NCBI GenBank assembly: GCA_016869775.1
Contig: VGDJ01000001.1
Span: forward strand, 1 to 26,764
Origin: Alphaproteobacteria bacterium
GTDB lineage: Bacteria; Pseudomonadota; Alphaproteobacteria; Rickettsiales; UBA1997
Length of the DNA: 26,764 nucleotides
Reading direction: 5' to 3'
This document shows, piece after piece, positions 1 to 7,789 of this stretch. The translations under genes were made by a program, and so were the position numbers. The stretch's first letter is position 1. The number at the start of each line of letters is the position of its first letter. The notes beneath the pieces are model-generated. The model saw only the letters and a list, made by a program, of their open reading frames with translations, was not told where the DNA came from and searched no databases.

Positions 1-73
1 CGACGCTCGTGATTTTTACCAGTCGCGCTAAAGCGACGACACGATTTTTGCAATAAAAATCTTTAAAAAATGA

Positions 74-93
74 AGCTGTATGGATATACAGCT
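74..93. repeat. Perfect 8-bp inverted repeat with 4-base loop
   Basis: AGCTGTAT (74-81) and ATACAGCT (86-93) are exact reverse complements around the loop GGAT. No U-tract follows on either strand, so it is not a typical terminator. It lies next to the GTCGC-type repeats. Confidence 0.7.
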
Positions 94-102
94 GGGGGCG
101 GT

Positions 103-128
103 GTCGCTAAGTTAGGTGCGACTTTTTT
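103..128 (+). terminator. Possible rho-independent terminator
   Basis: GTCGC (103-107) pairs with GCGAC (118-122) around a 10-base loop and is followed by six T residues (123-128). The stem is short. If it is real, it would end a plus-strand transcript that begins to the left of the window. Confidence 0.3.
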
Positions 129-154
129 ATATCTTCGTTGAATTAGGTGCGACT
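112..154. repeat. Direct repeat TTAGGTGCGACT, two copies
   Basis: The 12-mer TTAGGTGCGACT occurs at 112-123 and again at 143-154, 31 bases apart start to start. A degenerate copy in the opposite orientation (AGTCGCGCTAAA) starts at 21. This could be a protein-binding array or the end of a mobile element. Confidence 0.7.
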
Positions 155-307
155 AGAAAAAATAAAGCTTAATTTAAAAATCCTAGTTGGTTCATTTATT
201 AATGGAAGTGGGATAAGATACTCATCAAAGTAATAATCTTTTCTAAAATTTAGATCAAAAAAACCTCTAAAGAATTATTGCTTTGCTTGGAAATTTAAAA
301 GATTTTT

Positions 308-2896
308 TTAGCTAAAAAAATATTTGATTTCACTTTTCAAATCGTAATAAATTTTTTTCATCTCTTCAAACCAATTATTACTCAAATCGCCTTCTTTAAT
401 TTTAGTTTCAATCATTTTACAAAAATAATATAATCTATCAGCGCCAATATTAACTGCCGAACCTTTTACAGAGTGAATGTATGATAGAAGTATTTTTTTA
501 TCGTTAATTTCTATTGCTGAATGAATTTTATCCATAAAATCGTCTATATCTCTAATAAACATTTGCAAAATAGCGCTCTGCTTTTCGCGATCAAAGTGAT
601 TTCCTAAAATTAATTGATTAAGATTAACAATCTCACTTGTTTCACTTCTTACTACTTTAGTGTAGTCTACCTTATTTATTTTGACGGGTTTTTTAATCAA
701 ATAGATGCTAATTATTTTAATAAGTAATTCTGGATTTGAACCTTTGATAAAATAATCAGTTAGACGGCAATTAAAATAATTACGAATATCATTTAAAGAA
801 CCATTTCCGGTTAGAGCAATAATTGGAATTTCATCATGATAACCAATTTTGTAAGAAGCTTCAATTTCTCTAACTTTAAGACTACATTCATCTCCACCAA
901 CGTAAGGCATACTTATATCGGTTAATATAATGTCAAAATAAGAATTACCTTCATTATCAAGACTTTGTTTGTAAATATTAATCATCTCGATACCGTCGCT
1001 TGCTTCAACAACAAATGCACCACACAATTCTAGATGCCTCTTAATTAAAACTCGGTTAATTGGCTGATCATCTGCCACAAGAATTTTTTTATTAATGAGT
1101 ATTTTACTATATTCATCTTTATCGCCGACATATTTTATATCATCATCGAAATCAACAAACCACTTGGTTATGCTTCGATAAAATATTCTTTCAAGAGATG
1201 ATTTACTTAAATAACCGCTAAAATTATTCAAAGCATTCTCAGTCAAAATTAATTTGTTAAATGTATCTTTATCAAGGGAAGTTAATGCAATAATTGGAAC
1301 CTCTTGATTAAATTCACGAATTTTTTTACTGGCTTGGATACCATCAATTTCAGGCATTTGAATATCCATTAAAACTAAATCGTAACCATTGTTATTGATA
1401 AATTTATCAATCGCTTCTTGACCTCCCCTAGCAACATCGCACTTAATTTTTGATAAATTCTTGTTAATTCTTGCCTGACCGGTAAGTAGATTTATAAGTT
1501 GATCATCAACCAAAAGAATTTTTTTCTCACCGCGCTCAATTTGAACTCTTGCAATATCTTCTTGCGCTAAATGAGGAAATAGTAATGAAAATTTTGTCCA
1601 TTTACCAAATTCAGATTCACAAATAATATCTCCACCAAACATCAACATATTTCGTTTACAAAATGCTAATCCTAGACCAGTTCCATCAATTTTACCTGAG
1701 GTATAAAAATCATCAAATAATCGAGAAATAGAATTTGCAGGAATTCCTGGGCCATTATCTAGGATATAAACTGAGTTATAATCAACTCCATCAAAAAGCC
1801 TTTTTTCGATACCTATGTTGATGATAAAATCATCTGATTTATTGTAATAAAGAGCATTTTTTAATAAATTAAAAATGATGTAATTAAACCTTTCAGGCAC
1901 AATTTTTAAAAATATACTGCTATCATTACTGTAGTGATATTTAATTTTTTTCTTCTCATCTTCATTTTTATAAACATATTTTTCTAAAATCTCTGGCAAA
2001 ATATTATCTGGATTTAAATATTTTATTTCATGCGGATATATTTGTTTTTCACTTAAATCATTAAGAATAATATTAATTATGTTATTGGCGTTATTAATTG
2101 ATTCACTGATTTTCTGAGTCAGATTTTGGATGTTTGCTGTACCCAATAGGTTTTGATTTATCGAACCAGCGCATGGCTCTATTTGGTTATTTTTTTGTAT
2201 TTTTGTAGCCGTGTCTTTTATTTCCAATCCAATTAGATTTATAGCATTAAGGGGGTTTTTAAGCTCATGAGCAATTGAGCCAGCAAGAGATTTAAATATT
2301 TTTGCTCTTTCTTGCGATGCTAGACCTTTTGCATTACTATAACTAAAAATAAGTCCTGCCATTATCGCAAAAATAAAAGTAAAAACATATAGCAGAAAAT
2401 CCAATTGGGCATTGTAGGAAAATACTAAGGGATCAAAAATCGCTCCCCCGAATAAAAAGCTATGACAAAACAATGATAATAAAATTCCAACAAGCAAATC
2501 AAAAGTAAACATTAACCAATGTGGAACAAACATCATTAATAAAAATATCATGATTACCTCCCACAAAAACCAAGTTTTCACAAAAGAATTATTTAGGGCC
2601 GTTAAGGTGATTAAAAAAGGGAGATTATATATAAGCATGAAGTGCCAATAAAAGGAAAAAAATGGCTTTATTTTTTTTGGCCATTTATTTTTCGTGAGAA
2701 GAATTAAACAAATAATTCCACCCCAAACTTTCAAAGTTATGCTGTCCCAAGGCATTTTAAATAAATAGATGTGCAACACAGCAAACAATTGGTGTCCAAA
2801 CGATCCAATTACTGCTGCTGACCTTAAATTGAAGTCATTAATGGATGTACCTTTATTAAAAGCTTCCCTGATGTATTGCTTTAGATTAAATTTCAA
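308..2896 (-). CDS. CqsS/LqsS-like hybrid sensor histidine kinase with two REC domains and a C-terminal HPt
   Basis: An 862-residue inner-membrane kinase. About six hydrophobic segments (roughly residues 27-186) form the sensor. A HisKA domain follows with phosphoacceptor H210 (SIAHELKNPL), then an ATPase domain with N347, the DNGPG box at D380 and GTGLGL at 405-410. REC1 carries D511 and K565, REC2 carries D660 and K718, and the HPt has H808 (IHSVKGSA). All steps of a His-Asp-His relay are thus in one chain, with no DNA-binding output; the final regulator must be elsewhere. The sensor and the kinase motifs (LLKNALYY, GLGLAFCK) resemble Vibrio CqsS and Legionella LqsS as I remember them. The start is TTG at 2896, because a stop lies four codons upstream of it and the first in-frame ATG would remove the first membrane segment. 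It is a paralogue of the gene at 7790-10459. The family is sure; ligand class is inferred. Confidence 0.88.
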   Translation of the reverse strand: MKFNLKQYIREAFNKGTSINDFNLRSAAVIGSFGHQLFAVLHIYLFKMPWDSITLKVWGGIICLILLTKNKWPKKIKPFFSFYWHFMLIYNLPFLITLTALNNSFVKTWFLWEVIMIFLLMMFVPHWLMFTFDLLVGILLSLFCHSFLFGGAIFDPLVFSYNAQLDFLLYVFTFIFAIMAGLIFSYSNAKGLASQERAKIFKSLAGSIAHELKNPLNAINLIGLEIKDTATKIQKNNQIEPCAGSINQNLLGTANIQNLTQKISESINNANNIINIILNDLSEKQIYPHEIKYLNPDNILPEILEKYVYKNEDEKKKIKYHYSNDSSIFLKIVPERFNYIIFNLLKNALYYNKSDDFIINIGIEKRLFDGVDYNSVYILDNGPGIPANSISRLFDDFYTSGKIDGTGLGLAFCKRNMLMFGGDIICESEFGKWTKFSLLFPHLAQEDIARVQIERGEKKILLVDDQLINLLTGQARINKNLSKIKCDVARGGQEAIDKFINNNGYDLVLMDIQMPEIDGIQASKKIREFNQEVPIIALTSLDKDTFNKLILTENALNNFSGYLSKSSLERIFYRSITKWFVDFDDDIKYVGDKDEYSKILINKKILVADDQPINRVLIKRHLELCGAFVVEASDGIEMINIYKQSLDNEGNSYFDIILTDISMPYVGGDECSLKVREIEASYKIGYHDEIPIIALTGNGSLNDIRNYFNCRLTDYFIKGSNPELLIKIISIYLIKKPVKINKVDYTKVVRSETSEIVNLNQLILGNHFDREKQSAILQMFIRDIDDFMDKIHSAIEINDKKILLSYIHSVKGSAVNIGADRLYYFCKMIETKIKEGDLSNNWFEEMKKIYYDLKSEIKYFFS

Positions 2897-3273
2897 ATTT
2901 AAATTTATTTATTTTTAGATAATTTTTTTATTAATACAGGTTGTGGTAACCGCAAATTCGTTTTACTTTTTTTTTATTTATAGTCTAAACATCGTTGATA
3001 AAAATATTTTGAGTTCATGACAAATCAATATCAACTTAAATTAATTTTAAAAATGAATAACAAAAAAAATATATTAAATTTTACAACTAGTTTATCTATC
3101 ATTCATTTCAATAATTCATTTTATAACAAATTTTGTAGATTAAAATGATCATCTCATATTTTCTTATTAAGAAATATATTTTTTATGCTTACAAACTGAC
3201 AATCTTATTTATATTTTTAATTAAGTTTTGTAGTAAAATAAAAAAGTAATAACTGAATTATTATTTGTTAAAC
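2897..3273. other. Divergent intergenic region upstream of both the hybrid kinase and the AAR-like gene
   Basis: Very AT-rich DNA between two divergently transcribed genes, so promoters for both are expected. The only distinct element I see is an odd palindrome at 2941-2955. A 34-codon frame (3145-3249) encoding a basic hydrophobic peptide is present, but nothing distinguishes it from chance in such AT-rich sequence. Confidence 0.5.
2941..2955. promoter_or_regulatory. Imperfect palindrome, possible operator
   Basis: TTGTGGTAACCGCAA is a 15-bp palindrome centred on one base with a single T/G mismatch. It lies about 45 bases upstream of the hybrid kinase start at 2896, where an operator could act, and stands out from the AT-rich surroundings. 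The cognate regulator is unknown. Confidence 0.3.
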
Positions 3274-4461
3274 ATGACAGAAAAAAATCTTGAATTAAAA
3301 CACTATATTTCACCGGATGAAATAAGAGATAGCTTACCCAAAAGTGGCGGTATGGGTTTTTTATTTCATTCTACAGATTGGAAAACCCTTTCATTCGCTT
3401 ATAATAATGTTAAAAATAGAAGTCCATCTTTTGAAATGGAGCTCTGGAACACCCCACCATTTATAGCTTCCAAAATGTATGTTGGTAATGAATTTATTGG
3501 CGTTAACATAGCAATGCCCGTTCCAATCGATATGTGGATAGGAAGTTCTGGTGGCCTCAGAGAGTTTCGTAAAAAACAATTTTTTCCTGCACTTGAACTT
3601 GCTGCAAAATGTAATTTAAAAATGGTAGCAATTGGCGCATCCACTCCATATGTATGCAATTACGGCAAGCTTCCGAGACCGTTAGCAAATCCATTTATAA
3701 CAACTGGCCACGCTGCAACTGTCGCAACATTAAAGAAATGGGCAGTTTATGCCGCAAAAAAAACAAATTGTGATTACAAAAAGATAAAGTTAGCAATATT
3801 TGGGGCCGCAGGGAGACTTGGAAAAGCAGTTAGCCAATTTATTGCATACTCTGAAGCTCCGCAAGAAATAATCCTAGTTGATCTATACAACAAGATGGCC
3901 TTACTAAAAACACAAGCTCAAGAGATGAAAAAAATAACCAAACGCAATGATTTAAAGATTTCCACTTATTGTTATGAGGCTTCAACTTTAATGCCAAGAT
4001 TTGATGGTGCAATTTTAGTAAGTAATAACAGCGTTCCTTATCTGACAAAAAATGACTTAAAAAAAGCAAAATTTTGGATTGATGATTCTCACCCCCGGGC
4101 TGCAAGCCTTGAGGCCGAACTCGGATCAAGAAATGATACTCTTTATATCGAATGTTATGCAAAAGGACCAGAAGGTTTTAATACAAACTTTCCTTTTAGA
4201 CTTCCGACAATTCAGGATTGTTATACTTGCTGTGCAGAAGGCTACGTTTCTTGGAAGGAAGGGATTAATGAAGATTTTGTTACTGGTATACCAGATGTTA
4301 AAAAGGTTGATCTCGTCGATAAATTGCTTGATAAGTATAATTTTCAACTTGGGCCATTCTCTGGAAAAAATGGCGATCTAATTCTTAAAATTCCAATACA
4401 GAAAAAAATTTTACAACCTACCCAAATCGAGGTCGAAGCTTTCGGCGATATGATCGACTAA
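3274..4461 (+). CDS. Acyl-ACP reductase (AAR)-like NAD(P)-dependent oxidoreductase
   Basis: A 395-residue soluble protein. Its layout follows cyanobacterial long-chain acyl-ACP reductase, which reduces acyl-ACP to a fatty aldehyde. An N-terminal part (about 27-135) contains GFLFHSTDWKTL and ELWNTPP, comparable to FGLIGHLTSLEHA and DFWCSAPP of AAR. The segment FITTGHAAT (141-149) matches FTTGNTHTA. A Rossmann fold with GAAGRLG (177-183) follows. The motif TCCAE (318-322) lines up with ACFAE of AAR, placing C319 at the thioester-forming catalytic cysteine. It is about 50 residues longer than AAR. I chose ATG at 3274 over the in-frame TTG at 3265. Its 3' end overlaps the convergent PP-loop gene by 51 bases. 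No aldehyde-deformylating oxygenase is nearby, so the product's fate is unknown. The broader family (predicted amino acid dehydrogenases, COG5322) is an alternative label. Confidence 0.7.
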   Translation: MTEKNLELKHYISPDEIRDSLPKSGGMGFLFHSTDWKTLSFAYNNVKNRSPSFEMELWNTPPFIASKMYVGNEFIGVNIAMPVPIDMWIGSSGGLREFRKKQFFPALELAAKCNLKMVAIGASTPYVCNYGKLPRPLANPFITTGHAATVATLKKWAVYAAKKTNCDYKKIKLAIFGAAGRLGKAVSQFIAYSEAPQEIILVDLYNKMALLKTQAQEMKKITKRNDLKISTYCYEASTLMPRFDGAILVSNNSVPYLTKNDLKKAKFWIDDSHPRAASLEAELGSRNDTLYIECYAKGPEGFNTNFPFRLPTIQDCYTCCAEGYVSWKEGINEDFVTGIPDVKKVDLVDKLLDKYNFQLGPFSGKNGDLILKIPIQKKILQPTQIEVEAFGDMID

Positions 4462-5463
4462 CTTTTCATTTACTTTTCCACTTACTGCTTTAAGTGCTTC
4501 TTCTCTGGTCATAAAACCCTCTCTAACATCTCTAGCAAGTGGAATAATATAAGGATGAAGATTGTATTTCTTCTGATGAATTGCAATACCAAGAGAATTT
4601 AGCTGACAATTAGTTGAACAAGAATCTGTGCTTTTTGTTCTTCGCCAATCTAGCTCTCTTTCAATCGTTTCATAAACTTCATGCTCATTGTACTTGTTAT
4701 ATTCAAAAAAAGGAACGAGATTCATTCTAGCAATTTTTAATTTTTTCCACAAAGAAATATCCAGAGCATTTATTGCATCTTTTTTTCCGAGAGTTTTTAA
4801 AAGATTTATCATTGGCGCAATCATATGTTTGTCAACATCCACTAAACCATTGAATTTTGATTTAAGATCATATTTCTTTTGCCTTAATTGACCTGGTGTG
4901 GTCCCAACCACAACATTTGGAATATTTTTTTCGGAGGCTAATTTAAAGGAATGTAAAGCAATTTGAGTAAAACACGGCCAACATGCGTGACCGATCATAA
5001 ACGCTAATTCTTTTGATCTTTTATGAATTCCAGAGTTTTGAAAACTTGCATTAAAAATTGTTTTATTGAGATTCCACGAAGGTTTGTAAACAATGTGATC
5101 AACATTAATTTTTTTCAAAACCCTATCAATATTTGCATAGGTTTCAGGTGGTATAAAGTGGTTATCAAAGGTGAAGGCCAGAACTCTTAATTTATAATGG
5201 TTGGCTAGCTTGTATAGCATATAAGTACTGTCTTTGCCACCGCTATATAGAACCATACAATCATAAGGATGCTTGCTACCAACTTTTAGTGTTGAGATCA
5301 TTTTCTTTTCAAGAGCTTGATAGTCTCGATCGAGATATTTTTTTTCTTCGTCATATTCATGACAAAAATTACAAACACCATTGCTATCGAATTTAATATT
5401 TGGAACCTGAGATGTTAAGATACACCTCGTACAAGTTTGAATTTTTTCTGATGAATTTACCAT
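4411..5463 (-). CDS. PP-loop ATPase, N-acetyl-sugar amidotransferase-like
   Basis: A 350-residue cytoplasmic enzyme. The N-terminus has paired cysteines C11/C14 and C31/C34 (CTRC and CNFC), the zinc-knuckle arrangement of N-acetyl-sugar amidotransferases of the WbpG/LegA type. The ATP-binding PP-loop is LYSGGKDST (72-80). Further cysteine pairs are C161/C164 (HACWPC) and C282/C286. PP-loop enzymes adenylate a substrate and then transfer nitrogen or sulfur; in this family the usual product is an amidinated surface sugar made with HisH/HisF-like partners. No such partners are in the window, so a different substrate, including tRNA or a small molecule, remains possible. It is convergent with the AAR-like gene, overlapping by 51 bases. 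The superfamily is confident; the substrate is inferred. Confidence 0.65.
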   Translation of the reverse strand: MVNSSEKIQTCTRCILTSQVPNIKFDSNGVCNFCHEYDEEKKYLDRDYQALEKKMISTLKVGSKHPYDCMVLYSGGKDSTYMLYKLANHYKLRVLAFTFDNHFIPPETYANIDRVLKKINVDHIVYKPSWNLNKTIFNASFQNSGIHKRSKELAFMIGHACWPCFTQIALHSFKLASEKNIPNVVVGTTPGQLRQKKYDLKSKFNGLVDVDKHMIAPMINLLKTLGKKDAINALDISLWKKLKIARMNLVPFFEYNKYNEHEVYETIERELDWRRTKSTDSCSTNCQLNSLGIAIHQKKYNLHPYIIPLARDVREGFMTREEALKAVSGKVNEKLVDHIAESFDLDLGRL

Positions 5464-5736
5464 AAATTAATTGGGAATTGATAAGTTTTATTAAAATTTG
5501 AACACCGTTAAAATAATGTATTTTAAAATGAGTTATAGAATAATATTTTTTTTAATATGTATTATTAGTTGTTGTTTATTTTTGGAGCAATTTATAACAA
5601 ATTTATTAATATAAAATTTGCTTCACAAGATCTTAAAAATCCTTTTAAAAAAATTAATCAAAAAAATTAATCAAATGCTAATGAAAAAAATAAATAGTAA
5701 AATTTTTAAAAACCCCCGCGTTTTATTTCCTTTTTT

Positions 5737-5922
5737 ATGGCGCTCATAATGGCTTTCATTATGTCTGGAGTCTTGACTTTTATCAATGTGGGCATGATCG
5801 AAGGCTTCTTATTTAGATGGCTTAAATCATTTTTTTATGGATTGCTGATTGCTTTTCCAACCGCTTTTTTTGTTGCCCCCTTGGTGAATAAAATTGTTCA
5901 AAAAATTATCTCCAAAACTTAA
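5737..5922 (+). CDS. DUF2798 small membrane protein
   Basis: A 61-residue protein with two hydrophobic helices (about 1-18 and 28-52). The sequence FIMSGVLTFINVGM and the basic RWLKSF turn followed by AFPTAFFVAPLV match the DUF2798 pattern of two-helix inner-membrane proteins. Its function is unknown. Directly upstream, in another frame, ATG at 5675 or 5681 opens a short stretch ending RVLFPFL, which joins naturally to this frame if the run of six T at 5731-5736 had one more base. The true protein may therefore be about 20 residues longer at the N-terminus. It precedes regB by 56 bases on the same strand. Confidence 0.6.
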   Translation: MALIMAFIMSGVLTFINVGMIEGFLFRWLKSFFYGLLIAFPTAFFVAPLVNKIVQKIISKT

Positions 5923-5978
5923 CTAAATCTAAAATTTAATCTAAAATTTTCATAATTTTTTAAAAAATTTAATAACCA

Positions 5979-7232
5979 ATGATGATTAGCTTTTCAACAA
6001 TAAGTGTTAATAAAGGAAATCTAAAACTCCTCATAATTCTTCGAATAATTGCCATTTTTTCACAAATTGCGACTATTGGATTTGTATATTTTTTATTAAA
6101 AATAACTTTACCAATATTACCAATGATTTTAGCGATTGGATTTTTAGCGATCGTTAATATCCGCGCCTATTTTAAATTCAAAAAAAATATCATTACTGAT
6201 AAAGGTTTATTTTTGGAATTATTGTTTGATGTATGTATTTTTGCCCTACAAATTTATTTGAGCGGAGGAGCATCAAATCCATTTATCTCACTTTTTTTAA
6301 TTCAGATAATAATAGCGATAATCTTGCTAAGACCTTTATTTTATTGGCTTATTGCAATAATATCTGTAATTTTTTATGTTCTTTTGGGTAAATTTTATTA
6401 TCGTAATATTGACCTTCAAACACATAACCATCATCAAGGTGATTTTAGTTTACACCTTCAGGGCATGCTTTTTAGCTATCTAATCTTGGCAATTTTGTTA
6501 ATAATTTTTATTGGAAAAATTATTCGCAATATTCAACTTGAACAACAAAAAATTTATACCCTCCAACAACAATCACTTCAAGAAAAACATCTTGTAGAAA
6601 TGGGTTTATTTGCTACAAATTCAGCCCATAATTTAAGCACTCCCTTATCCACAATATTGTTGTCAATTAATCATTTAAAAGAGAATTTAAATTATAAAAA
6701 ATTTGACGATGATTTTAAATTAATCGAAAAACAAATCTTTCGGTGTAAAAATATTATCTCGGATATTTTGAATTATTCAGGCGCCCAGAGACTTGAAAAC
6801 TCAGAATCCTTAAATCTTCGTCAATCTTCAATTCAATTAATAGAAAATTGGCATAGTCATTCGCTTGTTAAAAATTTGCACATTAATTATTTTGGCGATT
6901 CTAAAATCAATTTTTCATTCGATAAAACCTTAGCAAATGCAATTTATAATATACTTGATAACTCTTTTGAGTCATACATAAATGAGATTATAATAACAAT
7001 TTACAACGATCAAAAAAATATAATTTTTAGTATTATTGATGATGGTAAGGGTTTTGAAAAACGAATTTTAAAAAAACTTGGGCAAAAAAATATTTCTACT
7101 AAAAATAGTAATGGTTTGGGAATTTATTTAACCATCAATACTTTAGAAAAAATTGGCGGAAATTTTATTGCTCTAAACCTTAAAGATAAAGGCTCTATGG
7201 CTAAAATAATTATTCCAATTAACCATGATTGA
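5979..7232 (+). CDS. regB: RegB/PrrB-type redox sensor histidine kinase
   Basis: A 417-residue membrane kinase with about six hydrophobic segments (residues 17-180), including GGASNPF (96-102), the quinone-binding GGxxNPF motif of RegB. The histidine box is NSAHNLSTPLSTI with H217, and the family's redox-active cysteine is present at C256 (FRCKNII). The ATPase domain has N328, D355 (DDGKG) and NGLGIYL. RegB senses the redox state through ubiquinone and this cysteine, and phosphorylates RegA to adjust respiratory and redox gene expression. The residue after the phospho-histidine is asparagine (N218) instead of the usual glutamate, which may alter kinase or phosphatase activity. It overlaps regA by 8 bases, consistent with a translationally coupled pair. 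Confidence 0.88.
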   Translation: MMISFSTISVNKGNLKLLIILRIIAIFSQIATIGFVYFLLKITLPILPMILAIGFLAIVNIRAYFKFKKNIITDKGLFLELLFDVCIFALQIYLSGGASNPFISLFLIQIIIAIILLRPLFYWLIAIISVIFYVLLGKFYYRNIDLQTHNHHQGDFSLHLQGMLFSYLILAILLIIFIGKIIRNIQLEQQKIYTLQQQSLQEKHLVEMGLFATNSAHNLSTPLSTILLSINHLKENLNYKKFDDDFKLIEKQIFRCKNIISDILNYSGAQRLENSESLNLRQSSIQLIENWHSHSLVKNLHINYFGDSKINFSFDKTLANAIYNILDNSFESYINEIIITIYNDQKNIIFSIIDDGKGFEKRILKKLGQKNISTKNSNGLGIYLTINTLEKIGGNFIALNLKDKGSMAKIIIPINHD

Positions 7233-7773
7233 CAACAATAAAATTTTAATAGTTGAAGATGATTTGGATTTGGCAAATATTTTAAAAAAATCTTTCCAAA
7301 AAATTAATTTTGAGGTTGAGATAATCGACAATTTTAATCAATGCGAAAAAATTCTAAATAATTTTAATCCAAATTTTGCTTTGGTTGATTTAAAAATTAA
7401 TGGGCAATCGGGTTTAGAGGTTATTAAATTGATCAGTAGCTATAATTCATCAACTAAAATTGTAGTTTTGACGGGTTTTGCAAGTATAACAACTACTATA
7501 TCTGCCATAAAATCTGGGGCATGTTATTATTTAGCAAAACCAGCTACTTTTGAGATGATAACTAGTGCATTTGAAATTTATTGCGACTTGCCGAAAAATA
7601 ATTATACAAAAGCAATTTTTGGTAAAAAAACATCAATTAAAAATATCGAATGGGAACACATCAACACCATTTTAGAAGAAAATAATTTTAATATTTCTAA
7701 AACTGCCAAATCATTAAATATGCATCGCAGGACATTAGTTCGTAAATTACAAAAAAGTGTAATAAAAAATTAA
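7225..7773 (+). CDS. regA: RegA/PrrA/ActR-type response regulator
   Basis: A 182-residue DNA-binding regulator, normal for RegA. The receiver domain (about 5-120) has E11/D12, phosphoacceptor D55, T83 and K105. The C-terminal Fis-type helix-turn-helix (about 141-177) contains MHRRTLVRKL, the signature recognition helix of RegA/ActR/PrrA proteins. It is the cognate partner of the overlapping regB. Its stop is only 16 bases from the 3' end of the convergent hybrid kinase gene, and I see no clear terminator between them. Confidence 0.92.
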   Translation: MIDNNKILIVEDDLDLANILKKSFQKINFEVEIIDNFNQCEKILNNFNPNFALVDLKINGQSGLEVIKLISSYNSSTKIVVLTGFASITTTISAIKSGACYYLAKPATFEMITSAFEIYCDLPKNNYTKAIFGKKTSIKNIEWEHINTILEENNFNISKTAKSLNMHRRTLVRKLQKSVIKN

Positions 7774-7789
7774 TATTCTAGAAAGTATT

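Larger units (their letters stand above)
1..307. other. Non-coding left edge, repeat- and hairpin-rich
   Basis: I see no convincing gene here. The first 155 bases are visibly richer in G+C than the rest of the window and contain repeated GTCGC/GCGAC words: a short hairpin at 22-37, a perfect 8-bp hairpin at 74-93, a terminator-like hairpin at 103-128 and a 12-bp direct repeat (112-123 and 143-154). The segment 155-307 is ordinary AT-rich DNA. A minus-strand frame of about 43 codons without a usual start codon ends near 143; it could be a gene remnant or chance. The composition would fit the end of a mobile element lying mostly outside the window, but no transposase is visible. Confidence 0.5.

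Noticed and set aside
3145..3249. 34-codon basic hydrophobic frame before the AAR-like gene
   Set aside because: It could mimic a small membrane toxin, but there is no antitoxin RNA, promoter or repeat to support it.
3391..4381. Several antisense and out-of-frame open frames of 62-107 codons inside the AAR-like gene
   Set aside because: They have no recognisable motifs and lie within a gene whose own frame shows conserved catalytic signatures throughout.
5528..5614. 28-codon frame encoding a hydrophobic, cysteine-containing peptide (MSYRIIFFLICIISCC...)
   Set aside because: It resembles a lipoprotein signal, but it has no ribosome site and no mature part; AT-rich DNA yields such frames by chance.
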